Source: JBHHUI01 sp965248775 (lineage in GTDB: Bacteria; Chloroflexota; Anaerolineae; Anaerolineales; JBHHUI01). Taken from it: 64,000 nucleotides of DNA. Position numbers and translations under genes: made by a program. The stretch lies in contig OZ252150.1 of assembly GCA_965248775.1 (NCBI GenBank), forward strand, positions 6,302,661 through 6,366,660, read 5' to 3'. Below, piece after piece: positions 33,879 to 42,846 of this stretch; position 1 is the first letter of the stretch; each line of letters opens with the position of its first letter. The notes beneath the pieces are model-generated. The model did not search any database, was not told the origin of the DNA, and saw only the letters and a program-made list of their open reading frames with translations.

Positions 33879-34175
33879 ATGAGTACATACAGGAAGACAT
33901 ACACGCGCGAATTCAAGGTCGAAGCCGTTCGGTTATCGTATGATAGCGACACAGCGGTTGAGCAGCTTGCTTTGGATTTGGGAGTAAGTAGTAGCAGTCT
34001 GAATCGCTGGCGGGCTGAATACGCGGCTGATGGAGCGCAGGCATTTCCCGGAAAGGGAAAGCCGAAGGAGCGCGACCGCGAGCTGGCGGAGTTGAAGCGC
34101 GAATTGCACGTGGTGCGCCAGGAACGGGACATCCTAAAAAAAGCCATGGCGGTGTTTGCGCGCGAGCAGAAGTGA
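33879..34175 (+). CDS. IS3-family OrfA
   Basis: 98 residues: HTH (YTREFKVEAVRLSYDSDTAV to SSSSLNRWRAEY) followed by a leucine-zipper-like helix (LAELKRELHVVRQERDILKK). An A7 tract just before GCCATGG (about 34135-34142) is the usual place for -1 frameshifting that fuses OrfA to OrfB in this family. Confidence 0.85.
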   Translation: MSTYRKTYTREFKVEAVRLSYDSDTAVEQLALDLGVSSSSLNRWRAEYAADGAQAFPGKGKPKERDRELAELKRELHVVRQERDILKKAMAVFAREQK

Positions 34176-35035
34176 GATTTCGCTTCATTGACGAACACAA
34201 AGGCGAGTACAGCATCAGTCTGATGTGTCGGGTACTGCAAGTCACACGTAGCGGCTACTACGCCTGGCGCAAGCGGCCGGTCAGCCCGCGCGAGCAAGCC
34301 AGCCAGGCGTTGGGACGCGAGATCAGAGCGATCTTTGAGCAGCATCGCGGCGTCTATGGCTGTCCGCGCATTCACCGCGAACTACAGGACCGCGGCATCC
34401 GCTGCGGCCACAACCGGGTGGCCCGTCTGTTGCGCCTGCATGGCCTGCAAGCCCGACGCAAACGGAGCTACAAGGTGACAACCCAGTCGAAGCACAGCCT
34501 GCCCGTAGCGCCGAATTTGCTCGTTCAGGACTTCACGGCCACTGCGCCTAACGAAGTGTGGCTGGCCGACATCACTTACATTGCAACCAGTGAAGGTTGG
34601 CTCTATCTCGCAGCAGTCCTCGACCTGTACTCGCGACGGATCGTCGGCTGGGCACTCGGCAAACGCTTGGGCCGCCAACTGACTTTGGATGCTTTGGAGA
34701 TGGCTCTGCGTTCGCGAAAACCGCCGCCAGGTCTCATCCATCATTCTGACCGGGGGAGTCAGTACGCCAGCGCTGAGTATCAGGCGCTGCGCAAGCTTCA
34801 TGACATCACGCCCAGTATGAGCCGAAGGGGAAACTGCTACGATAACGCCCCCATGGAGAGCTTCTTTGCCAGCCTGAAATCCGAGTGTGTATACCAGCAA
34901 CTGTACGCCAGCCGGGCCGCTGCTCGCACCAGCGTCTTTGACTATGTCGAAGTGTTTTACAATCGGCAACGGATGCATTCGGCCCTGGATTACATGAGCC
35001 CACATGCCTATGAACAATTACCTTTAGTGGCTTAA
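34172..35035 (+). CDS. IS3-family OrfB transposase, intact
   Basis: 287 residues starting with GTG in overlap with the orfA stop. An HTH_21-type segment (EHRGVYGCPRIHRELQ-like) precedes the rve integrase core with the DDE residues in WLADITYIATSEGW, HHSDRGSQY and NAPMESFFASLKSE. It is expected to be made mainly as an OrfAB fusion. The second copy of this element at 55244 carries a frameshift in this gene. Confidence 0.85.
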   Translation: MRFRFIDEHKGEYSISLMCRVLQVTRSGYYAWRKRPVSPREQASQALGREIRAIFEQHRGVYGCPRIHRELQDRGIRCGHNRVARLLRLHGLQARRKRSYKVTTQSKHSLPVAPNLLVQDFTATAPNEVWLADITYIATSEGWLYLAAVLDLYSRRIVGWALGKRLGRQLTLDALEMALRSRKPPPGLIHHSDRGSQYASAEYQALRKLHDITPSMSRRGNCYDNAPMESFFASLKSECVYQQLYASRAAARTSVFDYVEVFYNRQRMHSALDYMSPHAYEQLPLVA

Positions 35036-35065
35036 CCAACTGTCCACTGAATCGGGGTAATACCA

Positions 35066-35137
35066 CTGCACGTGACTGTACGAACGTACTGGGTCGTGAC
35101 ACTTGCCGCGTTGCGGCAGTACGCGGTGACTGGGTGA
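35066..35137. repeat. right half of the palindromic element split by IS3 copy A
   Basis: Contains ACGTGACTGTACGAACGTACTGGGTCGTGAC and a CCGCGTTGCGG hairpin, then GTACGCGGTGACTGGGTGAC. The same segment, GTGACACTTGCCGCGTTGCG onward, recurs on the other side of IS3 copy B. The following 35138-35421 shows no gene. Confidence 0.65.
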
Positions 35138-35421
35138 CGCTCTCTCCGCTCGCCTGACCGCCCGCCCTGTTCGCCTCACTCAACTGGCCTTCGCCTTCGA
35201 CGACACTTCCTGAAAGGCGATGGATCTCACCCTATTCGCCTGACCGGTCTGCGTTTCTCTCGCTGACACTTTTCCGGCTGCCCGCTCATCGAAAAGCGGC
35301 TGTTTTCCGCACTCCTTTGGGTAGCGTTTTGCGATACGACTCTTCAAAAAGGCTGTGACACTGCATCGCGCCTCTGCTGCAGGAAGCCCAGCACAAAAAG
35401 TAAAAAGTCCTAGACATTGAA

Positions 35422-36006
35422 ATGAGTCGACGCAAGAAAGACCCACTGCGCGCACTGACCAAGGAAGAGCAGGAATGGCTGAAACGTATCAGTCGTTCGC
35501 GCAGTGAGCCCGTTACACATGTGGCACGTGCGCGGCAGATCCTGTCTGCCCCGGCCCAGTACATCCGGGACTGGGTTGCAGATGGACACAACTACACGGA
35601 GGCAGCTCTTTTGTCGGGACGCAAATCCGGTGATGCAGTTTCGCAATTGGTCAGCCGTTTCAATCGAGAAGGCCTGTCGGCCATTGAGCCAGGCCACGGC
35701 GGCGGTCCGCAAGTGAAGTACGGCGCAGGCGAACGCGAGTGCATTTTGAAAGAAGTACGACGGCCACCGGACCCCGTCGCAGATGGCACGGCCAGTTGGT
35801 CTCTGCAGACCCTGCAGCGGCGCCTGCGCACGATGTCGGATGGATTGCCAGACGTGAGCACCTACACGATTAGGACGGTATTGCTGGAAGCTGGCTATAG
35901 CTGGCAACAATCGCGCAGCTGGTGTGAAACCGGTCAGGTGCGGCGCAAGCGCAAGAGCGGAGTAGTCACCCAGTCATCACGACCCAGTACGTTCGTGACT
36001 GGGTGA
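35422..36006 (+). pseudogene. IS630-like transposase N-terminal remnant
   Basis: The HTH region VTHVARARQIL ... HNYTEAALLSGRKSGDAVSQ and GGGPQVKYGAGERECIL is typical of IS630-type transposases. A small CCCAGT/ACTGGG palindrome (35555-35575) adds about nine residues (APAQYIRDW) between RQIL and VADGHNYTEA, in frame. After KRKSGVV (about 35963) the frame enters a larger palindromic element and ends, so the DDE catalytic half is gone. Confidence 0.65.
35546..35576. repeat. small in-frame palindrome in the IS630-like gene
   Basis: CCCAGT (35555-35560) and ACTGGG (35570-35575) around ACATCCGGG, in a 27- to 30-base insert that keeps the frame. Confidence 0.55.
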
Positions 36007-36035
36007 ATGCACTGGGTCATGACAGTGACCGACCC
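35964..36035. repeat. palindromic element at the junction of two broken genes
   Basis: GTCACCCAGTCATCACGACC, CAGTACGTTCGTGACTGGGT, then TGCACTGGGTCATGACAG. It lies exactly between the truncated IS630-like gene and the 5'-truncated SNF2 gene, so it is either a recombination junction or an insertion followed by deletion. Confidence 0.7.
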
Positions 36036-36059
36036 GGATGCCGAGGCGAAAAAAACTTG

Positions 36060-36894
36060 ATCGAACAAGCAAATCGTCGGCCCCTTCATCTTGCGCCGGT
36101 TGAAAACCGACCCGCGCGTCATAAGGGACTTGCCCGACAAAATCGAGACGAAAGTCTACTGCCACCTGACGGAAGAACAGGCCACACTCTATGAAGCTGT
36201 GGTGAAAGATGCATTGGAGCGGGTAGAGAACAGCGAGGGCATCGAACGGCGAGGGCAGGTGCTCTCCATGCTTATGCAGCTCAAGCAAATCTGCAATCAT
36301 CCGATGCAATACCTGCACCAGGCGGTCATTGCAAAGACCGACGCGCCACCTCGTCTTGGCGGCCGGAGCGGCAAACTGGTGCGCCTGCTGGAGATGCTGG
36401 AAGAGGCGCTGTCTGTAGGGGACCGCGTGCTGATCTTTACCCAGTTTGCCGAGATGGGGCATCTATTGCGCGCGTACTTGCCGGAGACACTCGGCTATGG
36501 CGCGCAGTTTCTGCACGGTGGTGTGCCGGCCAAAAAGCGCGACCCGCTGGTGCAACATTTTCAGGACGACGAACACGGCGCACCCATCTTTATCCTCTCG
36601 CTCAAGGCCGGTGGCACAGGGCTGAACCTGACGCGCGCTAATCACGTCTTCCATTTTGACCGCTGGTGGAACCCGGCCGTGGAAGACCAGGCCACCGACC
36701 GCGCCTTTCGCATTGGCCAGACGCGCAACGTGCAGGTACATAAGTTCGTCACCACCGGCACGTTGGAGGAAATGATTGATGACATGCTCGAAAGTAAAAA
36801 GGCCCTGGCCGAGGCCGTGGTGGGCCAGGGCGAGCAGTGGCTGACGGAACTTTCGACCGCAAAGTTACGCAAACTCGTGCAGTTGCGAAGGTAA
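36060..36894 (+). pseudogene. SNF2 helicase, C-terminal part only
   Basis: The frame starts SNKQIVGPFILRRLKTDPRV and covers the C-terminal helicase lobe: MLMQLKQICNHPMQYL, DRVLIFTQFAEMGHLL, FILSLKAGGTGLNLTRANHV and ATDRAFRIGQTRNVQVHKFV (motif VI). The N-terminal lobe with Walker A and DEAH is missing, cut at the palindromic element. An internal ATG at 36091 exists, but an isolated C-lobe cannot hydrolyse ATP. Confidence 0.75.
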
Positions 36895-36899
36895 GGCTC

Positions 36900-37802
36900 A
36901 TGGCGCGCAGACGATCCCAGTACAGCTATTACGATTTCTACTCCTTCCCAGCGTCGAAGCCGCGCGAGGCGCAGGGCGGTATTAAGGCACGCAGCAAGCG
37001 CGGGGCGTTTGCCAAGAGTTGGTGGGCCTCGCGCTGGATCAATGCCATGGAGCGCTTGATGGACAAGAACCGGCTGCAGCGCGGGCGCGCCTATGCCCGC
37101 AAGGGGCAAGTGCTCTCCATCAAGGAGAAGTCGCGGGGGATTGAAGCGCGCGTGCAAGGCTCGCAGCGCACGCCCTACAAAGTGATGTTGGAGGTCGAAC
37201 CGCTGAGCAACGACGAGTGGGAGCAGGTGATTGATGCGCTGGGGGGTCAGGCCATCTTTGCCACCCAGTTGCTGGCGGGGGAAATGCCGACCGATATTGA
37301 AGAAGTCTTTGGTTCTGCTGGAGTCAGCCTGTTCCCAGAGCAGCGCGGCGATCTGGTCACCGATTGTTCCTGCCCGGACTGGGTCAACCCGTGCAAGCGC
37401 AGCGCGGCCACGCACTTCATTCTGGGCGAACGTTTCGAAGAAGACCCATTCTTGCTCTTCCGGCTGCGCGGGCGGACGCAAGAGCAGATTCTGGAAGCTG
37501 TGCGGCAACGTCGTGTTCTCGAAGAACCTGACCAAGAAGATGAAATCGACGCAGAAACCGAAGAAGCTATTCCTCTGGAGGAAACACTCGCTTCATTCTG
37601 GGACACGAGCGAGGCATTAGATGCTTTTCCCCTGTCTATTAGACAACCGTCTGTTCACTTGCCAATGCTGAAGCGACTGGGAGAAGCGCCCTTCATATCA
37701 GGCGGGACGCTGGATAGCCTGCTTGGCCCGGCCTATGAGTTGATTAGTTTGACAGCGATTTCGACAGCCTTTGACCAGGCAGCAGCGCAAGAAGACGCCT
37801 GA
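36900..37802 (+). CDS. SWIM zinc-finger protein, usual partner of the SNF2 helicase
   Basis: 300 residues from ATG 36900, five bases after the helicase stop. KSWWASRWINAMERLMD and GRAYARKGQVLSI are typical of the SWIM family found beside bacterial SNF2 proteins. The zinc motif reads DCSCPDWVNPCKRSAATHF; the usual C-x-C...C-x-H has Arg instead of the final His, so metal binding may be impaired. The acidic tail (EEPDQEDEIDAETEEA) is normal for the family. The helicase partner is broken, so this gene may be drifting too. Confidence 0.75.
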   Translation: MARRRSQYSYYDFYSFPASKPREAQGGIKARSKRGAFAKSWWASRWINAMERLMDKNRLQRGRAYARKGQVLSIKEKSRGIEARVQGSQRTPYKVMLEVEPLSNDEWEQVIDALGGQAIFATQLLAGEMPTDIEEVFGSAGVSLFPEQRGDLVTDCSCPDWVNPCKRSAATHFILGERFEEDPFLLFRLRGRTQEQILEAVRQRRVLEEPDQEDEIDAETEEAIPLEETLASFWDTSEALDAFPLSIRQPSVHLPMLKRLGEAPFISGGTLDSLLGPAYELISLTAISTAFDQAAAQEDA

Positions 37803-37848
37803 CTGGGATGCCCCACTCAAATAGCGCGGGCGCAAGCCCCTGTCTTTA

Positions 37849-38029
37849 GACTTCACAGCGTGGAGTGCGCATCACGACCCAGTGCAGACGGCATCGTGAC
37901 GACTGGGTACCGACCCAATTCGTTTCACAATGCAGTCCGCACGTGACAGTGCGGTATTAGGCGCCACTCTGCGATGCAGCCCAGTGCCGAATGCACTGTG
38001 TCGGTATGAGCACTCCACGTTGTGATGTC
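37849..38029. repeat. 181-bp nested palindromic element
   Basis: Outer arms GACTTCACAGCGTGGAGTG (37849-37867) and CACTCCACGTTGTGATGTC (38011-38029) pair with two mismatches. Inside are ATCACGACCCAGTGCAGACG, GCATCGTGACGACTGGGT and GCCCAGTGCCGAATGCACTG. It is the largest complete example of the family and shows repeats nested within repeats. Confidence 0.75.
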
Positions 38030-38081
38030 AGTATCTGCACGTCATGACCAGCAAAACCACCGTCGCTTGCGCCGCATTACG

Positions 38082-38176
38082 CTAGCCCCCTAATTCTTCC
38101 GCCCTCTGCCGATCGGACTCTGCACTGGCTGTCTCGCCGATCAAATCATAGGCATTCGCCCGATTGGAATAGGCTA
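38082..38176 (-). pseudogene. detached C terminus of the PknB-TPR kinase
   Basis: The minus-strand frame AYSNRANAYDLIGETASAES then DRQRAEELGG-stop continues the TPR kinase beyond the ISNCY-like insertion. Removing the IS and one 7-bp target duplication joins it in frame (SQFSLA-YSNRANAY) to give 896 residues. Confidence 0.8.
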
Positions 38177-39736
38177 GTTTCCGGTGCGAAAGTGGCCCTC
38201 CTGTGAGAAGATGCGAATGATCAAACCCGCATTTTCCACAGAAAGGGCCGCTGCAATGTTACGTGACCGCCACGAAATCGACAAGTTCTTCCTGGACATT
38301 CTGGCATTGACGAGTGAGCTGGACCCGGTGTTGGCGCATATCGACGTATTGCTGGATGACGACGAGCTCTACCAGCGAGTGCGCGGTGACTTTGCGCGAC
38401 GCTATCCGAAAACACTACAGACGGGCCGCAACTCCACGCCGGTGGAAGTCGTGCTCAGGGTGTTAGTCGTAAAGCATTTGTACGGCAGGAGCTACGCGGA
38501 AACAGAGAAACATGTCAGGGACAGTCTGGTACTGCGCCACTTCTGCCGCGTGTACTTCGAGCGCGTGCCGGACGAGAAGACGCTCCTGCGCTGGGCGAAC
38601 CTGCTCCAACCTGAAACACTTATCTCCCTGAACGCCCACGTGTTGCAGCTGGCCAGCAGGCTAAAGATCACCCGTGGCCGCAAGCTGCGCACAGATGGAA
38701 CGGTTGTCGAGACCAACATCCGCTACCCCACTGACAACGGCCTGCTGGCTGATGGTGTGCGTGTGCTTGGGCGCACGCTGAGACGGGCGAAAACGGTGCT
38801 CGGTGACACGACCGAACTGACGCAAGAGACGTTCCGCAACCGCTCCCGCAGTGCCCGCAAGTATGCTCGCCAGGTGGCCAATCAGGCCCGCAGGCGCTCC
38901 GAGACAGCTAAAGCGCAGCTGACGACCACGTACCGCAAGCTGCTGCAGGTCGCCCGCCAGAGTGTGCAGCAGGCGAAAATCGTTCTGGAGCAGCTGCAGA
39001 CACAGAAAGATCGCGCAGCGCAGCGCTTGACCGCGACCCTCGAGACCTTCACCCCGCGTGTCGAGCAGGTCATCAGTCAATGTGAGCGGCGAGTCTTCGC
39101 CGGCGAGAGTGTCCCGGCGAGTGAGAAGCTCGTAAGTCTCTTTGAACCGCATACCGCCATCATCCGCAGGAACAAGGTCCGCAAGCCCACCGAGTTCGGG
39201 CGCAAGGTCTGGCTCGATGAAGTCGACGGCGGCTTGCTAAGCAACTGGCGCGTCCTCGCTGGCAATCCGAACGATGTCAATCAGTGGCAACCTGCCCTCG
39301 ACCAGCACACGCAGCAGTTTGGCTGCGCACCGGAACAGGTCAGCGGCGATCGCGGACTCTACTCGCCCGGCAACGAAGCTTATGCTCGCGCATTAGGTGT
39401 CGCGCGCGTCATCTTGCCCAAGCCCGGGCACAAATCCAAACAACGTCGGGCCCATGAAAAGCAACTCTGGTTCCGCCGTGGCCGGCGTTACCACGCCGGC
39501 GTCGAAGGTCGGATAAGTGTCTTGAAACGCCGCTATCGACTCGACCGTTGCCGCAATCGTGGCGAAGCAGGCTTCCACCGTTGGGTCGGGCTGGCCAGCC
39601 TGGCGGCCAATCTCAATACCATCGGTACCAAGCTGGCGGCCAAGGCCACGTAACTATGCAATTGTCAAGGTTCACTCCCAGCAAGAAGTTCGCCCTTGCC
39701 GATTTCTGATTAGGTGGTGCGTTTTGCACCGGAAAC
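38177..39736 (+). mobile_element. ISNCY-like insertion sequence in the kinase gene
   Basis: 1,560 bp with ends GTTTCCGGTGCGAAA and TTTTGCACCGGAAAC, flanked by TAGGCTA (38170-38176 and 39737-39743). It carries one transposase on the plus strand, opposite to the disrupted kinase. Confidence 0.85.
38217..39653 (+). CDS. DDE transposase, ISNCY-like
   Basis: 478 residues from ATG 38217; upstream in-frame starts at 38184 (GTG) and 38211 are possible. Motifs: YGRSYAETEKHVRDSLVLRH, PDEKTLLRWANLLQPETL, GRKLRTDGTVVETNIRYPTD (first catalytic Asp), QVSGDRGLYSPGNE (second) and RRYHAGVEGRISVLKRRYRL (Glu). A long coiled-coil-like insert lies between. The pattern fits the large DDE transposases grouped in ISNCY/IS1182-type families. 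The exact family is uncertain; the gene looks complete. Confidence 0.7.
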   Translation: MIKPAFSTERAAAMLRDRHEIDKFFLDILALTSELDPVLAHIDVLLDDDELYQRVRGDFARRYPKTLQTGRNSTPVEVVLRVLVVKHLYGRSYAETEKHVRDSLVLRHFCRVYFERVPDEKTLLRWANLLQPETLISLNAHVLQLASRLKITRGRKLRTDGTVVETNIRYPTDNGLLADGVRVLGRTLRRAKTVLGDTTELTQETFRNRSRSARKYARQVANQARRRSETAKAQLTTTYRKLLQVARQSVQQAKIVLEQLQTQKDRAAQRLTATLETFTPRVEQVISQCERRVFAGESVPASEKLVSLFEPHTAIIRRNKVRKPTEFGRKVWLDEVDGGLLSNWRVLAGNPNDVNQWQPALDQHTQQFGCAPEQVSGDRGLYSPGNEAYARALGVARVILPKPGHKSKQRRAHEKQLWFRRGRRYHAGVEGRISVLKRRYRLDRCRNRGEAGFHRWVGLASLAANLNTIGTKLAAKAT

Positions 39737-42339
39737 TAGGCTAGTGAGAACTGCGAATCGATCGCGATCGCCTGGCTGTAGTCCGCGATGGCACTTTGGT
39801 AGGCTTCTCGGCGGTAATGTACGTTTCCCCGATTAAGGTAGGCAGCCGCATCCTGCGGATTAATCGCGAGCGCCTGATTGTAGTCTGCGATCGCTTGGTT
39901 GTCATCGCCTATCTCTGCGTATGCGTACCCTCGACTGCTATACGCTTGAGCGGCGCTCTCATCACTCAAACCAAGGTCGAGTGCCTGGCTATAATCTGCA
40001 ATGGCACGGTTGAAATCGTCTTTGAAGAGGTATGCCCAGGCTCGATTCGCGTAGGCGAAAGCTAATGAGGCGTCGATGGCAATGGCTTGAGTCGCATCGT
40101 CGATAGCCTGGTCATAGCTCCCCAATTCCGAAAGAGACCAGCTGCGATTGCCTAGATACAACGCAGTGTCCGGTTCAAAGGCAAGCGCCTGGTTGTAGTC
40201 TTCGATGGCCTGGTTGTAATCGCCTAATTCTGCAAACGCGTAGCCCCGGGAATTGTAGGCATCCGCATATTGAGGGTCAATCGCGATGGCCTGGTTGTAG
40301 TCTGTAATGGCTTTCTGGTTGTCGTCCAGGTAGCTATATGCGAGTCCCCGATTCCGATAGGCAATCGCATACTGCGGGTCAATCGCGAGCGCTTGGCTGT
40401 AGTCCGAGATGGCGTTTTGGTAGGCTTCTCGGCGGTAAAGTACGTTGCCCCGGTCATTGTAGGCAGTCGCATACTGCGGGTCAATCGCGATCGCCTGGCT
40501 GAAGTCTTCAAAAGCTCGGTTATCATCGCCTATCTCTGCGAACGCGTACCCCCGCCAGTAATACGACACGACGGTGTTATGCTCATTCAAACCGCCGAGT
40601 TCGAGTGCCTGACTATAATCTGCAATAGCCATGTTAAAGTCGTCTTTATTTAGGTATGCGTCGGCCCGAATGGTGTATGCCCGAGCATATGAGGGGTCGA
40701 TGGCAATGGCTTGGGTCGTATCGTCGATAGCCTGGTCTTGATTGTCCAAGGCAGCGTGCGTGACAGCCCGATGAGTCAGAGAAACCGCATTGTCCGGTTC
40801 AAGGGCAAGCGCTTGGCTAAAGTCATCCACAGCTTGGCTGTAGTTATTCGTGAAGTGGTACACACGTCCTCGCCCATTGTAGGCCGAGGCGTGCTCCGGA
40901 TCCTGTGCAATTGCCCGGTTGAAGTCGTCGAGAGCCAGGTCGTACTCAGTGAGTTCAAAGTAGGTCCATCCCCGAATGGAATAACCTGAAACGAGCTGTT
41001 CAGACGTTAGCGTCTGAGCATTTGCGATGACCTGATCGAAGTCTTGGATTGCGAGGTCATACTCTTCCAACTCATAATAGGCATCCCCACGCCCCAGATA
41101 CGCCTCCGCCAGGTCCGGATCGAGTGCGAGGGCCAGGTCATATTCATCAATGGCCTGCTCATAATTCTTCTGCATTGCCAGATTGACTGCGCGGTTATAG
41201 TGGTCTTCCGCGCTGGGCGTTGCGGTTCCAAGCAGTTCTCCAAATCCGAGGCGTTGGCCGCCGAAAACTGCCAATACGCCAAGGCTCAACACACACAGAA
41301 TCAGCACTACGCCAGCGGCCGCGATCCAGACGCCCGTACGCCGCCTTTGCGGCGGCGGAGGAATTGCTGCGGGCGCAGGTGCAGACTGTGGTTCAGTCAC
41401 TATCGGTGCTGGTGGAGTCTGTGGTTCAACCACTATCGGTGCTTCTATCTCGCCGACTTCGATTACAGTAGGTGCCGATCTTGGGGTGACCTCCTTGTGG
41501 TGCGGCGCGGTTTCGGCATCACGTTTATCTTTTGCCAGATCGGATAAGGCGATCGCCAGTTCCTGTGCGGATTGGTAGCGCGCCTCAGGATTCTTCTGCA
41601 GCGCGCGATCCAGGATCGTCACACACCCGGGCGGAAGGTCAGGGTTGACTGCGAGGATGTCAGGCGGCGGGTCGTTTATATGCGCATAAATCAAACCTAT
41701 CGGCGTATCGGAATCGAAGGGAACACTCCCGGCCAACGTTTCGTATAGCATCACGCCGAGCGAATACAAATCACTGCGGCCGTCAAGCTCTTTTTCACCG
41801 AGCGCCTGTTCGGGACTGATGTAATTGGGTGTGCCGATAAGGGCGGTGCCCGTGAGGCGGGAGCTACTTTCGGTAATTTTTGCGATGCCGAAATCGGCGA
41901 TAACTGCTTCGCCAGCCTGGTCGAAAAGAATGTTGCCCGGCTTGATGTCACGGTGGATCACGCCTTTGCGATGGGCATTGTCCAGACCCCCGGCTATTTG
42001 GCGAAAGATGCGCGCGACCTCTTCAATAGGGAGTGGGCCGTCGCGGAGCTTGTCGGAAAGCGAGCCGCCCGGCATATAGCGCATTACGAGGAAGGGCTGC
42101 CCATCCTGCTCGCCGAAATCGTGGACCGGCACAATGGCCGAATGCTCCAGCGCGGCGATGGTCTGGGCCTCGCGCTCGAAGCGCACAGTGAACTGTGGGT
42201 CGTGCAGAAATTCGCGCGGCAGGACTTTCAGCGCGACTTCGCGCTTGAACATTGGATCGAAGGCGAGGAAGACTGTAGCCATGCCGCCGTGGCCCAATTC
42301 AGAGCGAATTTCGTAGCGACCAATCTTCTCAGGTGTCAT
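39736..42339 (-). CDS. membrane Ser/Thr kinase with TPR sensor, tail lost to an IS
   Basis: 867 residues. Kinase domain (about 8-265): LGHGGMATVFLAFD, VALKVLP, VIHRDIKPGNILF, IADFGIAKI. A Pro-rich linker (PPAPIVTEPQSAPAP) precedes one membrane helix (VWIAAAGVVLILCVLSLGVL, about 345-365), then about 13 tandem TPR units outside the membrane, for example DYNQAIAIDPQYADAYNSRG. It would sense an extracellular or periplasmic partner through the TPRs and phosphorylate targets inside. The stop is created by the ISNCY-like insertion (LA-TAG); only about 30 residues are lost, so it may still work. Confidence 0.8.
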   Translation of the reverse strand: MTPEKIGRYEIRSELGHGGMATVFLAFDPMFKREVALKVLPREFLHDPQFTVRFEREAQTIAALEHSAIVPVHDFGEQDGQPFLVMRYMPGGSLSDKLRDGPLPIEEVARIFRQIAGGLDNAHRKGVIHRDIKPGNILFDQAGEAVIADFGIAKITESSSRLTGTALIGTPNYISPEQALGEKELDGRSDLYSLGVMLYETLAGSVPFDSDTPIGLIYAHINDPPPDILAVNPDLPPGCVTILDRALQKNPEARYQSAQELAIALSDLAKDKRDAETAPHHKEVTPRSAPTVIEVGEIEAPIVVEPQTPPAPIVTEPQSAPAPAAIPPPPQRRRTGVWIAAAGVVLILCVLSLGVLAVFGGQRLGFGELLGTATPSAEDHYNRAVNLAMQKNYEQAIDEYDLALALDPDLAEAYLGRGDAYYELEEYDLAIQDFDQVIANAQTLTSEQLVSGYSIRGWTYFELTEYDLALDDFNRAIAQDPEHASAYNGRGRVYHFTNNYSQAVDDFSQALALEPDNAVSLTHRAVTHAALDNQDQAIDDTTQAIAIDPSYARAYTIRADAYLNKDDFNMAIADYSQALELGGLNEHNTVVSYYWRGYAFAEIGDDNRAFEDFSQAIAIDPQYATAYNDRGNVLYRREAYQNAISDYSQALAIDPQYAIAYRNRGLAYSYLDDNQKAITDYNQAIAIDPQYADAYNSRGYAFAELGDYNQAIEDYNQALAFEPDTALYLGNRSWSLSELGSYDQAIDDATQAIAIDASLAFAYANRAWAYLFKDDFNRAIADYSQALDLGLSDESAAQAYSSRGYAYAEIGDDNQAIADYNQALAINPQDAAAYLNRGNVHYRREAYQSAIADYSQAIAIDSQFSLA

Positions 42340-42413
42340 GAATGATGCTGTTTCTGCTTCTTATCTATTCTTTTCTATCGCCTTAGTATGTTCTACTCTG
42401 GCCGCCCAAAATA

Positions 42414-42500
42414 CCCAGTCACCCAGTCACACAATGAAGTGCTCATCCCAACCCAGTACTTTTGGGACTGGGCTACACTTTGTGAATGCACTGTGTGTTG
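42414..42500. repeat. palindromic element upstream of the TPR kinase
   Basis: CCCAGTCACCCAGTCACACA, then AACCCAGTACTTTTGGGACTGGG, then CACTTTGTGAATGCACTGTG. The inner CCCAGT/ACTGGG hairpin is enclosed by a CACAA...AGTG / CACT...TTGTG pair. No gene is seen in 42340-43102. Confidence 0.65.
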
Positions 42501-42695
42501 ATGATTCGGCAGACAGTCGTCTGCCTATACATCTTTTGGACGGTACTCTATGCGAATCTACACCTGTTTGCTAGAGACGGAAAGGTTACATGTGGGATTG
42601 CGTGAGAATCAATCCCGTTCCGGCGGTGACATCAAACGGATGTATTACTGAAGAAGGCTTCCCGAGAGTGCTAGTGTGCCGGGGTAAGGCGCAGC

Positions 42696-42779
42696 CAGCA
42701 CGAGATGCTCGTAGTAGTTAGCTGGGGCTACAAGGCTACAGTTAAGTCGAACATGAGCAAGTCTAATCCACGGTTCCAA
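42696..42779 (+). repeat. left copy of an about 84-bp direct repeat
   Basis: From CAGCACGAGATGCTCGTAG to CTAATCCACGGTTCCAA. It matches 45146-45230 in the same orientation with a few differences (both contain GCTACAAGGCTACAGT and GCAAGTCTAATCCACGGT). The two copies bracket the ABC exporter gene. Identity of the repeat is unknown. Confidence 0.7.
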
Positions 42780-42846
42780 AATTCATCGATAATCTTACTC
42801 GCGATCTACTTGGCCGCAAAACGAGCGTAGCGAGCTTCGCGTAGCA

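Larger units (their letters stand above)
33816..35065 (+). mobile_element. IS3-family insertion sequence, copy A (intact)
   Basis: 1,250 bp with ends TGGCATTACCCTGGTTTAG and the reverse complement of TGGTATTACCCCGATTCAG. Carries overlapping orfA and orfB. It is inserted in a CCCAGT-type palindromic element (33779-33809 on the left, 35066-35137 on the right). No clear target duplication is visible. Confidence 0.85.

Noticed and set aside
34382..35017. Minus-strand frame within the IS3 orfB
   Set aside because: Antisense to the transposase; its repetition at 56031-56444 only reflects the second IS copy.
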